Shown here: positions 19,778 to 33,364 of the stretch, piece after piece
How positions within the stretch are numbered: the first letter of the stretch is position 1
Layout: every line of letters begins with the position of its first letter
Origin: Lachnoclostridium sp. An181
GTDB taxonomy: Bacteria > Bacillota > Clostridia > Lachnospirales > Lachnospiraceae
NCBI RefSeq assembly: GCF_002160325.1
Contig: NZ_NFKJ01000015.1
Location: forward strand, 1-64,000
Length of the DNA: 64,000 nucleotides
Reading direction: 5' to 3'
Notes under the pieces: generated by a model
What the model was told of the DNA's origin: nothing
The model's input: the letters and a program-made list of their open reading frames with translations, nothing else
The model's database searches: none
Position numbers and translations under genes: made by a program

Positions 19778-19807
19778 TTGACATGGACTTCATTTCCGTG
19801 TTATGTT
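19778..19807 (+). promoter_or_regulatory. Promoter of the DUF368 gene
   Basis: TTGACA (19778-19783), 18 nt, TATGTT (19802-19807). The upstream in-frame TTG lies inside the -35 box, so the protein must start later. Confidence 0.6.
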
Positions 19808-19840
19808 TATAAAATCATTTGTCAGGAGGATTGGAAAGTG

Positions 19841-20695
19841 ATGCATATGAAAGAAAATCAAACAAGCAGAAAATCGGATGAGCTGTTTGTAGTCCGTGTG
19901 TTGCAAGGAATGCTGATAGGACTTGGGGCAGTCCTTCCGGGCATGTCCGGCGGAGTGCTCTGTGTTGTGTTTGGGATCTATAAACCCGTTATGGAACTGT
20001 TTGCAAATCCCTTGAAATGTTTCCGTACCCACATACCAAAATTGTTTCCGGTTCTGATCGGAGGCGCGGCCGGTTTCCTTGGCATTGCAAACCTTTTGGC
20101 CTTTTTTTTGGAAAAATATCCGAATCAGTCGGTTTGCCTTTTTATCGGATTGATCGTTGGAATGCTGCCGTCCCTGCTGCGCGAGGCAGGTGAGAAAGGG
20201 CGGACAAAAGGTTCCTGGATAGCCATGGGGATTTCGTTTGCAGTGATCATAGCGCTTTTGGCAGGGCTGAATGCGATGTCGGTCCGGATAGTGCCGAATA
20301 CAGGCTGGTATGTGTTCTGCGGATTTTGTCTGGCACTGAGCATTATTGCTCCGGGGATGAGTTTTTCCACGCTGTTGATGCCGCTCGGTTTATACACGCC
20401 GTTTGTGGACGGATTGGGACATTTGCAGATGAACATCCTTATTCCGAGTGGAATCGGAGCGATCGTGACCATTATCTGTCTTGCCAAGGCAGTTGAGGCA
20501 TTGTTTCAAAATTTTTATTCCTGTGCATTTCACGCAATTGTGGGGATTGTAGTGGCTGCCACCATTATGATCATACCATTCCAAAGTTTTCTGGAATCGC
20601 CGGGAGCTTTTTTTGCAAATGTGATCTGTCTGGTCATTGGTATTGTGTGTGCCTGGAAACTGGATAAATTCAATAACCGCTATCAAAAAGATTGA
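19841..20695 (+). CDS. DUF368 / PopT-like polyprenyl-phosphate transporter
   Basis: 284 aa from ATG 19841, with AGGAGGA ending 10 nt upstream (a GTG one codon earlier is also possible). Multi-pass membrane protein with the two family repeats: G-A-V-L-P-G-M-S-G-G near the N-terminus and I-A-P-G-M-S-F-S near the middle. DUF368 proteins have been linked to recycling of undecaprenyl phosphate across the membrane for wall synthesis. That family role is established knowledge; the job here is inferred. It is a single-gene unit with its own promoter and terminator. Confidence 0.9.
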   Translation: MHMKENQTSRKSDELFVVRVLQGMLIGLGAVLPGMSGGVLCVVFGIYKPVMELFANPLKCFRTHIPKLFPVLIGGAAGFLGIANLLAFFLEKYPNQSVCLFIGLIVGMLPSLLREAGEKGRTKGSWIAMGISFAVIIALLAGLNAMSVRIVPNTGWYVFCGFCLALSIIAPGMSFSTLLMPLGLYTPFVDGLGHLQMNILIPSGIGAIVTIICLAKAVEALFQNFYSCAFHAIVGIVVAATIMIIPFQSFLESPGAFFANVICLVIGIVCAWKLDKFNNRYQKD

Positions 20696-20771
20696 TGACA
20701 GCGGAAGATGAAAAAACCTTTAAGCTGTCTTGCATCTGTTTGAAGGTTTACAAAAATTTGGGGATACTCCA

Positions 20772-20836
20772 AAGGGTGCCGTTCCATCATTCAGTCAGAA
20801 GTGTCTTGATGATAGAACGGCACCCTTGTTTTTTAG
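20772..20836 (+). terminator. Terminator of the DUF368 gene
   Basis: A very stable stem (AAGGGTGCCGTTC with GAACGGCACCCTT, plus inner ATCAT/GATGAT) is followed by GTTTTTTAG. It sits at the 3' end of the minus-strand dapA remnant and may serve both. Confidence 0.85.
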
Positions 20837-21306
20837 GTTCTTGCAGATACCGGGTGTCCCATGGCGTTTTTGCAGCAGATCATACAGTACGAATCGTGTT
20901 CCTGATGTTCCACTTTTACTTCTGTTTCATAAAGATCACCATCTGCGGTAAAGCGGATCGGATTGATGTCTGAAAAAAGTGTTTCGTTCAATTCTTCATA
21001 CTTTTTCTGTATTTCTTCGCTTTGTTTGATATCACCTGCAAAAAAAGCGTAGCAAAGATCGCTGACTTCTTTTGGGCAGATATTAGACAGCACGGAAATA
21101 ATGCCTTGTGACCCAAGAGCAAGGTCTGCAAAATGTTCCTGCATGTCAAGGCATGCAGTTTCGCCGGTCGTACCTGCCACGCCGATGGCATCTGTACAGT
21201 TTTGAATCTGAAATTCTATGAGTTCCTCCATTTGCGATAATGGATGTCCACGTTGGGTTTCATAGGAGTGATTATGACAACTCCGGTACCCTCGAATAAC
21301 AATCAT
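20833..21306 (-). pseudogene. dapA: Broken dapA (4-hydroxy-tetrahydrodipicolinate synthase)
   Basis: The readable 157-aa frame contains dapA pieces: E-L-I-E-F-Q-I-Q-N-C-T-D-A-I-G-V-A-G-T-T-G-E followed directly by L-G-S-Q-G-I-I-S-V-L-S-N and later N-P-I. About 150 central residues, including the Schiff-base lysine region, are missing. The true N-terminus (G-T-G-V-V-I-I-T-P-M-K-P-N) is present just upstream but in another frame, so there is also a frameshift near 21240. After N-P-I the sequence departs from dapA and ends in an unrelated C-x-x-C-C-containing tail. The fragment cannot be an active synthase. A working dapA must lie elsewhere. Confidence 0.82.
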
Positions 21307-21428
21307 TCATGTTTATCTTTCCTCCTGTTTGGAATGTGCTGTTCTTTTCTGTATGTGTATTATAGCGGATAAGATATTAAGAAAAGATAAACAATATGGG
21401 GAAAAATATAAAAAGGCATAAAGATTTT

Positions 21429-22739
21429 TTATTCCATCTTCAGATAGCGCACACTGTATGCAGGGAGCAAAAGTTCTCCATTCAGAGTGAAATTTTCTTT
21501 GGAGATCAGATCTTTGGCAGTTCCTGTAAGAGCGGGATTTGAAATGGTAAAGTTATTCTCTTCTATATTAACGGCAATGAATATTTTTTCGGAATCACTT
21601 TTTCTCTCAAAAACAAGCTGCTTATTCGTGATAGCGATGTTTACATAGTTTCCGTTACAAAGAGCATCGCTTTCCCCGCGGATTTTTATTAAGGTACGGA
21701 TAAAATCGGTCAGGTCGTTCGGTGCAGGCTTTTCAAAGCAAGGACGGAGCGCATAGTCGTCAAAGGCACCTTTTTCCCCCTCCGTTCCCCATTCACTTCC
21801 ATAATAAAGACAAGGAATGCCGGGCATACCAAAAAGAAGTCCGTAGGCAAGAGGAATATGTTTCTTGTTGGTGAGAATGCTGGCAAGTCTTGTCACATCG
21901 TGGTTATCCGCGAAACTAAGCAGATGTTTCCCGCGGTAAATGCACCAGTTTTCCGGTCCGAACTGGCGGTTCAAAGAGTGAGCGATCTCAAAAAGATTCA
22001 TGGAGTTTAAACTGGAATAAAGACCTTTATAGCACTCGTAGTTTGTACAGCTGTGCAGCATTTCATCGTTGACAATCTGGTTGTAGTCGCCAAAGAGGAC
22101 TTCCCCGATAAGTGCAAAACCTGGTTTCAGTTCCTGGGTAAATTTTCGCAGGCGTTTCAAAAATTCGCGGTCCAGGCAGTAGGCAACGTCGAGGCGAAGT
22201 CCGTCGATGTCAAAGGTGTCTATCCAGAAACGGACACAGTCTAAAAGATAGTCCACAACCTGTGGATTCTGCAGGTTCAGCTTGACAAGTTCAAAATGCC
22301 CTTCCCATCCTTCGTACCAGAAACCATCATTGTAACCATTATTTCCGTCAAAGTTGATGTGGAACCAGTCTTTATACGGAGAATCCCATCTTTTTTCTTT
22401 AACATCCTGGAATGCCCAGAATCCGCGTCCCACATGGTTAAAGACACCGTCCAGCACAATGCGGAGGTTGTGTTCATGCAAAGTACGGCAGATATCTGTG
22501 AAATCTTCGTTTGTTCCCAGTCGGCAGTCGATCTTTAAGAAGTCTCTTGTATCGTATCCATGATTGTCAGATTCAAAGACTGGATTGAGGAGGATTGCTC
22601 CGACGCCAAGAGTTTCAAGATAAGGTGCCCACTCTTTGAGTTTATTTAGTCTGGATATGCAGACTCCATCATTGGATATCGGAGCTCCACAAAATCCGAT
22701 TGGATATATTTGATAAAACGTGTTTTCATAAGCCCACAT
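21429..22739 (-). CDS. Intracellular GH13 alpha-amylase-family enzyme
   Basis: 436 aa, no signal peptide. The ATG at 22739 has GAGAGGAG 8 nt before it; the upstream TTG overlaps that site. It is a compact TIM-barrel GH13 with the four conserved blocks: D-G-V-F-N-H (region I), G-L-R-L-D-V-A (nucleophile Asp), G-E-V-L-F-G (acid/base Glu) and F-A-D-N-H-D (third Asp), plus a C-terminal beta domain. It probably breaks maltodextrin, cyclodextrin or glycogen-type alpha-glucans in the cytoplasm (neopullulanase/cyclomaltodextrinase-like), but without the extra N-terminal domain those enzymes often have. It has its own promoter and no close operon partner. Confidence 0.9.
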   Translation of the reverse strand: MWAYENTFYQIYPIGFCGAPISNDGVCISRLNKLKEWAPYLETLGVGAILLNPVFESDNHGYDTRDFLKIDCRLGTNEDFTDICRTLHEHNLRIVLDGVFNHVGRGFWAFQDVKEKRWDSPYKDWFHINFDGNNGYNDGFWYEGWEGHFELVKLNLQNPQVVDYLLDCVRFWIDTFDIDGLRLDVAYCLDREFLKRLRKFTQELKPGFALIGEVLFGDYNQIVNDEMLHSCTNYECYKGLYSSLNSMNLFEIAHSLNRQFGPENWCIYRGKHLLSFADNHDVTRLASILTNKKHIPLAYGLLFGMPGIPCLYYGSEWGTEGEKGAFDDYALRPCFEKPAPNDLTDFIRTLIKIRGESDALCNGNYVNIAITNKQLVFERKSDSEKIFIAVNIEENNFTISNPALTGTAKDLISKENFTLNGELLLPAYSVRYLKME

Positions 22740-22805
22740 AAGTATATCTCCTCTCAAGTTTAATGGATAAAGATTTCGTTGATCTCACGAAAAACTATCT
22801 ATTAT

Positions 22806-22834
22806 AGTATACGGTTTTGTAAAGATAATGTAAA
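22806..22834 (-). promoter_or_regulatory. Promoter of the GH13 gene
   Basis: On the minus strand, TTTACA (22834-22829), 17 nt, TATACT (22811-22806). An overlapping TATAAT is shifted a few bases downstream. Confidence 0.6.
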
Positions 22835-28046
<5,212 letters not shown>

Positions 28047-28091
28047 AGGATATACTCTCCACTGCAAAAATGAAATAAGAAAAAGATGAGA

Positions 28092-28162
28092 AAAGCACAC
28101 GCGTGCACAGTATTTTCCAAATCCATTAGGAATACGGAAACAAAAAGCACAGCGTGTGCTTT
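28092..28162 (+). terminator. Long inverted repeat after the LacZ-type GH2
   Basis: AAAGCACACGC (28092-28102) pairs with GCGTGTGCTTT (28152-28162). The loop holds an inner TTTCC/GGAAA stem. Only a short T-run follows, so termination is likely but weak. Confidence 0.55.
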
Positions 28163-28367
28163 ACATCTGCCATAGCCTGTGGGAAAACAAAAGAAAAATA
28201 TAGCAGAAATGTAATGAAATAGGTTGACAGCAGAGGGTGTGGCGAATATAATTAAACAGTATGACATAAACAGAAACAGTTTCGCCAAAGCCCCGGAGGA
28301 AACTGATTTCAATATAATAACCAAGCAAATATTTAGGATAGTGAAATGAATAGTAGGAGGTCAACCA
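28163..28367 (+). promoter_or_regulatory. rplM promoter and possible L13 leader
   Basis: A perfect TTGACA (28224-28229), 17 nt, TATAAT (28247-28252) drives a leader of about 110 nt. The leader holds a CAGTTTC/GAAACTG stem around a GC-rich loop (about 28279-28313). Position and shape fit the L13 autoregulatory leader of Firmicutes, but I cannot confirm the consensus. Confidence 0.6.
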
Positions 28368-28796
28368 ATGAAAACTTACATGGCTAATCCAGATAAGATT
28401 GAAAAGAAATGGTATGTAGTTGATGCGCAAGGCCAGACATTAGGACGCCTTACGTCTGAAATTGCAAAAGTTTTAAGAGGAAAAAATAAACCGGAATTTA
28501 CACCACATGTTGACACAGGTGATTACGTAATCGTTGTAAATGCAGAAAAGATCGCAGTGACAGGAAAGAAACTTGATCAGAAAGTTTATTACAATCACTC
28601 CGATTATGTTGGAGGAATGAAAGAGACAACATTGAGAGAGATGATGGCTAAGAAACCTGAGAAAGTGATCGAGCTTGCAGTGAAAGGCATGCTTCCAAAA
28701 GGACCTTTGGGAAGAGCAATGATTAAGAAACTTCATGTATACGCTGGACCAGAGCACAACCATGCAGCTCAGAAACCAGAAGTATTGACATTCTAA
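28368..28796 (+). CDS. rplM: 50S ribosomal protein L13
   Basis: 142 aa, standard length. The family signature near residues 100-125 ([10 protein letters not shown], then K-L-H-V-Y-A-G) is intact, as is the N-terminal W-Y-V-V-D-A-x-G-Q-x-L-G-R. L13 binds 23S rRNA early in 50S assembly. The start has AGGAGG about 6 nt upstream. It is the first gene of the conserved rplM-rpsI operon, behind a consensus promoter and a probable autoregulatory leader. Confidence 0.98.
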   Translation: MKTYMANPDKIEKKWYVVDAQGQTLGRLTSEIAKVLRGKNKPEFTPHVDTGDYVIVVNAEKIAVTGKKLDQKVYYNHSDYVGGMKETTLREMMAKKPEKVIELAVKGMLPKGPLGRAMIKKLHVYAGPEHNHAAQKPEVLTF

Positions 28797-28823
28797 GTAT
28801 AAGGTTGAGAGGAGGAAATCACA

Positions 28824-29216
28824 GTGGCTAAAGCAAAATTCTACGGAACAGGAAGAAGAAAAAAATCTATCGCAAGAGTATATCTGGTACCTGGAACAGG
28901 TAATATTACAATAAATAAAAGAAACATTGACGAGTATCTTGGACTTGAAACATTGAAAGTTATCGTTCGTCAGCCGCTCGTTGCTACAGAGACAGCTGAT
29001 AAATTCGATGTACTTGTAAATGTTCACGGTGGTGGATACACAGGACAGGCTGGAGCAATCCGTCACGGAATCGCAAGAGCATTACTTCAGGCTGATCCGG
29101 AGTACAGACCGGTCCTCAAAAAAGCAGGATACCTGACTCGTGATCCAAGAATGAAAGAGAGAAAGAAATACGGTCTCAAAGCAGCGAGAAGAGCACCGCA
29201 GTTCTCCAAACGTTAA
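28824..29216 (+). CDS. rpsI: 30S ribosomal protein S9
   Basis: 130 aa. Starts with GTG, with AGGAGG 7 nt upstream. It has the family G-T-G-R-R-K-x-S-x-A-R-V start, the G-G-G[16 protein letters not shown] signature (about 67-85) and the basic K-x-x-x-x-x-x-P-Q-F-S-K-R tail that reaches the P-site tRNA. It lies 27 nt behind rplM in the same operon. Confidence 0.98.
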   Translation: MAKAKFYGTGRRKKSIARVYLVPGTGNITINKRNIDEYLGLETLKVIVRQPLVATETADKFDVLVNVHGGGYTGQAGAIRHGIARALLQADPEYRPVLKKAGYLTRDPRMKERKKYGLKAARRAPQFSKR

Positions 29217-29255
29217 TCGGACGTTTGTTCAACGTACAATTAAAAAAAGATTTAC

Positions 29256-29302
29256 AAACCTCTCAGAGAATCCGTTCTCTGGGAGGTTTTTTGTGTTTTT
29301 TT
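29256..29302 (+). terminator. rplM-rpsI terminator
   Basis: AAACCTCTCAGAGAA pairs with TTCTCTGGGAGGTTT and is followed by a T-rich tract. Confidence 0.88.
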
Positions 29303-29637
29303 AAAATGAAATATGATAATAGGTATAACATTTTCAATATATTGTTTCATCAAACTATAAAATATTGGAAAACATAAACAATATCCGGATGCTGAGCGTT
29401 ACAGAAGAAGTTTAAAAGCATCATTAAGCAGAAAAAGTATATTTGCATCGTTTAAGCGGGATCATGTAATAAAAGAGTTTTGGTATAATTTTGGAATAAG
29501 TCAAGACAGTTATCAATCCATTACTTTGCGGTCATAATCTAAGGTAAAATAAAAAATATTTCTGTCACAGGTAGCACGTTTGTCCATAACTTGATAAAAT
29601 ATAGTAGGAAATTTTTTATAGTACAAGAGGAGAAGAT
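29303..29637 (+). promoter_or_regulatory. AT-rich intergenic region before the desulfidase gene
   Basis: No gene is seen. A TG-extended TATAAT (29484-29489) is the best promoter candidate, without a good -35. The remaining 150 nt of leader shows no riboswitch I recognise. Confidence 0.35.
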
Positions 29638-30909
29638 ATGGAACGTGCAATTTATGAAGAGTATGTAAAAATACTAAAAGAGGAATTGGTTATGGCAATG
29701 GGGTGCACAGAACCGATTGCAGTGGCATATGCGGCAGCGCTGGCATCCCGGGCGCTCGGGTCAAAACCGGAGTCCATCGAGGTTTTGGTGAGCAAAAATA
29801 TCATCAAAAATGTAAAAAGCGTGGTTGTGCCGTGTACCGGAGGGCTGCGGGGGATAAAGGCAGCTGTGTGCGCCGGTATCGTGGCAGCAAAGCCTGAAAA
29901 GGAACTGGAGATTCTCGCGGATGTTACAGAGTCTCAAAAGGAAGAGATGAAGGAAATGATGGAGAATATTCCGATCACAGTAAAGGAATCGGACAGTGGA
30001 TATGTGTTTGACATCCAGATCCGCACCTTAGCCGGCGGACACACAGGATATGTGCAGATTTCAGGATATCACACGAATGTGATCCGTCTGATGAGAGATG
30101 GGGAAGTGCTCAGTGAGAAGGACTATACGGAGCAGCAGCCAATACAATCTACAAATCATGATCTGTTGAATGTGGAAAACATTATTGAATTTGCAGATTG
30201 TGTGGATATCAAAGATGTGGAAGAAGTTTTGGAGCGCCAGATTTCCTGCAATAAGGCAATTGCAAAAGAAGGAATGACAGGAAAGTGGGGTGCGGCCATT
30301 GGATGCACTTTGATGGAAGCTTACGGCGACAGTGTGCATAACCGCGCGAAGGCCATGGCCGCAGCAGGATCGGATGCGCGTATGAATGGATGTGAGCTGC
30401 CGGTTGTGATCAATTCCGGAAGCGGGAACCAGGGAATGACTGCTTCATTGCCGGTTATTGTCTATGCAGAGGAACTGAAGGTTTCAAGAGAAATGATGCT
30501 CAGAGCATTGGTGGTCTCAAATTTGATCACAATCCATTTAAAGACAGGAATTGGCCGTCTTTCTGCTTACTGTGGAGCTATCAGCGCAGGCTGCGGTGCA
30601 GGTGCAGGTATCTGCTACTTATATGGAGGGCGCAAGATGGAAATTTCACATGTCATTGTCAATGCAGTTGCGATCAACTCCGGTGTGATCTGTGATGGCG
30701 CAAAAGCAAGCTGTGCAGCAAAGATTGCATCTGCCGTGGAGGCCGGACTTTTGGGCTTACAAATGCAAAAGAGAGGCAAGGAGTTTTACGGCGGAGATGG
30801 GATTGTAGAGAAGGGGGTAGAAAATACGATCCGTAATATCGGAGAATTGGCAAGTCAGGGAATGAGAGGAACGGATGAGACGATCATCAATATTATGACA
30901 AGATGCTAA
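29638..30909 (+). CDS. L-cysteine desulfidase / UPF0597-type L-serine dehydratase-like enzyme
   Basis: 423 aa. An AGAGGAG site lies before the ATG. It matches the UPF0597 / CyuA family related to the alpha chain of iron-sulfur serine dehydratase: G-C-T-E-P (C23), P-C-T-G-G, S-G-S-G-N-Q-G near 261-267, and a cysteine-rich C-terminal part (A-G-C-G-A-G-A-G-I-C). The conserved cysteines probably hold a [4Fe-4S] cluster. Family members split L-cysteine to pyruvate, ammonia and sulfide, or deaminate serine. Which one applies here is not decidable. It is a single-gene unit behind the ribosomal operon. Confidence 0.88.
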   Translation: MERAIYEEYVKILKEELVMAMGCTEPIAVAYAAALASRALGSKPESIEVLVSKNIIKNVKSVVVPCTGGLRGIKAAVCAGIVAAKPEKELEILADVTESQKEEMKEMMENIPITVKESDSGYVFDIQIRTLAGGHTGYVQISGYHTNVIRLMRDGEVLSEKDYTEQQPIQSTNHDLLNVENIIEFADCVDIKDVEEVLERQISCNKAIAKEGMTGKWGAAIGCTLMEAYGDSVHNRAKAMAAAGSDARMNGCELPVVINSGSGNQGMTASLPVIVYAEELKVSREMMLRALVVSNLITIHLKTGIGRLSAYCGAISAGCGAGAGICYLYGGRKMEISHVIVNAVAINSGVICDGAKASCAAKIASAVEAGLLGLQMQKRGKEFYGGDGIVEKGVENTIRNIGELASQGMRGTDETIINIMTRC

Positions 30910-30962
30910 GAAAAAAGTCCTTATTTCTTTCTTATTAAGTTATTAAATTATTGGGAAAGGTC

Positions 30963-30990
30963 TTGTGTTTTTATATAAACGGGACATAAT
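30963..30990 (+). promoter_or_regulatory. Promoter of the HD-domain gene
   Basis: TTGTGT (30963-30968), 16 nt, CATAAT (30985-30990). Confidence 0.4.
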
Positions 30991-31023
30991 AAAAATATCA
31001 AGAAAGAAAGCAGGTGATTGCCG

Positions 31024-31524
31024 ATGGACATTCAGGCATCAGAAGAAGTGCCGAGAGAGTACCTGGAAGAAGTGTGGCATATTCTTTCAGATAAGGAGTT
31101 TTTATCGCTGGACAATTATGAGCATCATCACAATACGAGCAGGTTGATGCACAGCATCAATGTTTCCTATTTGTCATGGCTGCTGGCGAAAAAATTTCAC
31201 TGTGATAAAAAAGCTGCTGCAAGAGCAGGACTTCTTCATGATTTTTGCCCATATGATTTTCGAGAAAAGACACCTACCGGGGAGCATCAGGTATTATACC
31301 ATCCAAAAGCTGCTGCAGAAAACAGTGTTCGAATGTTTCAGATCAGTGACAGGGAGCTGGATGCAATACGTACTCATATGTTCCCCTTAGGGCCGGTTCC
31401 AAGGAATAAGGAGGCATGGATCATCACGCTGGCCGATAAGATATGCGCGGTCACTGAATTTTGCCATGTTGCCATAGCCCTTGCAAGGAAAAACAGAATG
31501 GTTGTTGTAAAAAATGCAATATAG
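31024..31524 (+). CDS. HD-domain phosphohydrolase
   Basis: 166 aa from the ATG at 31024 (AGGTGA about 7 nt upstream; an in-frame TTG two codons earlier is less likely). It carries the metal-dependent HD signature: an early His in R-L-M-H-S, the H-D pair in L-L-H-D-F, a His in R-T-H-M and a final Asp in L-A-D-K. It resembles the small stand-alone HD proteins annotated only as HD-domain containing. These hydrolyse phosphate esters or nucleotides; the substrate is unknown. It stands alone between its own promoter and a bidirectional terminator. Confidence 0.85.
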   Translation: MDIQASEEVPREYLEEVWHILSDKEFLSLDNYEHHHNTSRLMHSINVSYLSWLLAKKFHCDKKAAARAGLLHDFCPYDFREKTPTGEHQVLYHPKAAAENSVRMFQISDRELDAIRTHMFPLGPVPRNKEAWIITLADKICAVTEFCHVAIALARKNRMVVVKNAI

Positions 31525-31531
31525 AAAAGCA

Positions 31532-31575
31532 AAAGCTGTCGTGAAAAAGCACGGCAGCTTTATCAGTTTTTTAAA
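31532..31575. terminator. Bidirectional terminator between HD gene and MATE gene
   Basis: AAAGCTGTCGTG pairs with CACGGCAGCTTT, with A- and T-rich flanks on both sides. It serves two converging genes. Confidence 0.8.
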
Positions 31576-31582
31576 ATGAGAA

Positions 31583-32959
31583 CTAGTTTCTGCTGTTCAT
31601 AATTTTGATCAGTTTTTTAAATTGAATGAAGAACAAAGTCACAGTTGTCAGTACAGCAATAAAATCTGCAATTGGTTCCGCAAGGAAAACGGCCTGCACA
31701 TTGTCTTTTATAAGAACAGGGAGCAGGTAGATGAGCGGGATCAATACCAGTATCTTTCTGAAGATAGCCAGAAATGCAGATACCTTTGAGTTTCCAAATG
31801 CAATGAATGTCTGCTGGCAGGAAATTTGAAGACCCATCAGCAATACAGATGCCATATAAATGCGGATGGCCCATTTTGCAAGACTGGCAAGCTGAGGATC
31901 ATTTGTGAAAATTGCGATAAATATACTTGGGAAAAATTCCACCAAGAGCCAAAGTACAGTGGAATATGCAAAACAGGAGATAGTCTGCAATTTAAACGCC
32001 TGTTTTACCCTGGATGTATTGTTTGCACCGTAATTGTAGCTGATGATCGGCTGTCCCCCCTGAGTGAGGCCCTGAAGAGGAAGCATTGCAAACTGCATGA
32101 CGCTGGAAAGAATGGTCATGGCACCTACAGCCAAATCTCCGCCGTATTTCAATAAAGAAGAATTGAAACACAGAACCAGCACACTTTCTGTTGCCTGCAT
32201 TACGAATGGTGCAACTCCAAGTCCAATACAAGGAAACAATACCTTTGGTACAATTTTCATATTTTCTTTGCGAAGTTTCAAAGTTGTCGATTTCCCTGTC
32301 AAAAACCAGATTGCCCATACTGCGCTGAGTGCCTGTGACAGGATAGTGGCAAGTGCGGCGCCTTGTACGCCCATATGAAAACCAAAAATGAATATAGGGT
32401 CAAGGATGATGTTGGTCACTGCCCCGATGATGACAGTAAACATGCTGATCTTTGAGAATCCCTGAGCGGAAATAAAAGAGTTCAGTCCAAGAGTTAGCTG
32501 CACAAAAATCGTTCCGATCGCATAAATGCTCATGTAGCTTTCGGCATAGCCAATCGTATTTTCGCTGGCACCAAAAAGCATCAGAAGAGGACGTTTAAAA
32601 ATCAGCACAAGAACAGTCAATATAATTGATACAATGATCAATGCAAAAAAACAGTTTCCCATAATTTTTTCTGCACCTGTATTGTCCTGTTTACCCATGA
32701 GAATGCTTGCTCTTGGCGCTCCGCCCATCCCGAGCAGATAGGCAAAAGCAGAGATGATCATGATCAATGGAAAACAGACTCCAACCCCAGTCAATGCGGA
32801 GGCGCCGATTTCGGGAATGTGCCCGATATACATGCGGTCTACCATATTGTAAAGGGCATTGACCAGCTGAGAGGTAATGGCCGGAACAGCCAGAATGAAC
32901 AAAAGATGTCTGACAGGTTCACGTCCTAAATCCACTTCTTTTGACATTGTTAATTTCAT
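31583..32959 (-). CDS. MATE-family multidrug efflux transporter
   Basis: 458 aa from the ATG at 32959, which has AAGGAG 8 nt upstream (a GTG three codons earlier is less likely). Twelve predicted membrane helices in two matching halves. The first half starts P-A-I-T-S-Q-L-V-N-A-L-Y-N-M-V-D-R, the second-half signature reads L-T-Q-G-G-Q-P-I-I-S-Y-N-Y-G. It exports drugs or other organic molecules in exchange for Na+ or H+. It is a DinF/NorM-like member of the type common in Clostridia. It stands alone, and its substrate is unknown. Confidence 0.92.
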   Translation of the reverse strand: MKLTMSKEVDLGREPVRHLLFILAVPAITSQLVNALYNMVDRMYIGHIPEIGASALTGVGVCFPLIMIISAFAYLLGMGGAPRASILMGKQDNTGAEKIMGNCFFALIIVSIILTVLVLIFKRPLLMLFGASENTIGYAESYMSIYAIGTIFVQLTLGLNSFISAQGFSKISMFTVIIGAVTNIILDPIFIFGFHMGVQGAALATILSQALSAVWAIWFLTGKSTTLKLRKENMKIVPKVLFPCIGLGVAPFVMQATESVLVLCFNSSLLKYGGDLAVGAMTILSSVMQFAMLPLQGLTQGGQPIISYNYGANNTSRVKQAFKLQTISCFAYSTVLWLLVEFFPSIFIAIFTNDPQLASLAKWAIRIYMASVLLMGLQISCQQTFIAFGNSKVSAFLAIFRKILVLIPLIYLLPVLIKDNVQAVFLAEPIADFIAVLTTVTLFFIQFKKLIKIMNSRN

Positions 32960-33311
32960 AATAGTCACTCCTTAGTTTGTTATTTTTTGTGTCTCCATAT
33001 AGGCAAAACAAGAACACGAATTCCCGCTCTGGAATAGTGCAGGTTTTGGTCTGTGACGTACTCCTTGATATGGTGTGTACAATAAAAAGGAGACTTCTAT
33101 TGCACTTCCTTGTGGCAATAAAAATCTCACCGTTTCATTGCGGTCCGGATGAATTTTTACCGTATTGTCAATACAGTGTGTTTGTTGAATGATGAATTTT
33201 AATATACTATACTACATCCCAAGTTTTGTTGCAAGAACAGCATTGATTGCAAAAGATTTGGCAGATGAGGAAAAGGTGTGGCTTTTGCAGTATGTGTCTG
33301 TGACCTTGTAA
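32960..33311 (+). other. Non-coding region with palindrome and doubtful 39-aa ORF
   Basis: No secure gene. A 13-bp palindrome with arms GTATTG/CAATAC (33162-33174) lies upstream of the MATE gene and could be an operator. A plus-strand frame at 33192-33311 could encode 39 residues ending K-V-W-L-L-Q-Y-V-S-V-T-L, but it has no ribosome site. It looks more like the remnant of a larger gene. Confidence 0.3.
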
Positions 33312-33314
33312 CAG

Positions 33315-33359
33315 AAAATGCCCCTGCGGGATGTTTTGAGCATCCGGCAGGGGCATTTT
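33315..33359 (-). terminator. Terminator of the GH20 gene
   Basis: On the minus strand, AAAATGCCCCTGC pairs with GCAGGGGCATTTT, with an inner GGATG/CATCC stem. T-rich sequence follows. Confidence 0.88.
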
Positions 33360-33364
33360 AGAGT

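Noticed and set aside
19778-19840. Longer N-terminus for the DUF368 protein
   Set aside because: The upstream TTG is part of the -35 box; the start at 19841 has a proper AGGAGG site.
20692-20973. 93-aa plus-strand frame behind the DUF368 gene
   Set aside because: Runs through the strong terminator and is opposite the dapA remnant.
33192-33311. 39-aa plus-strand frame
   Set aside because: No ribosome site; kept only as a doubtful remnant in the intergenic note.
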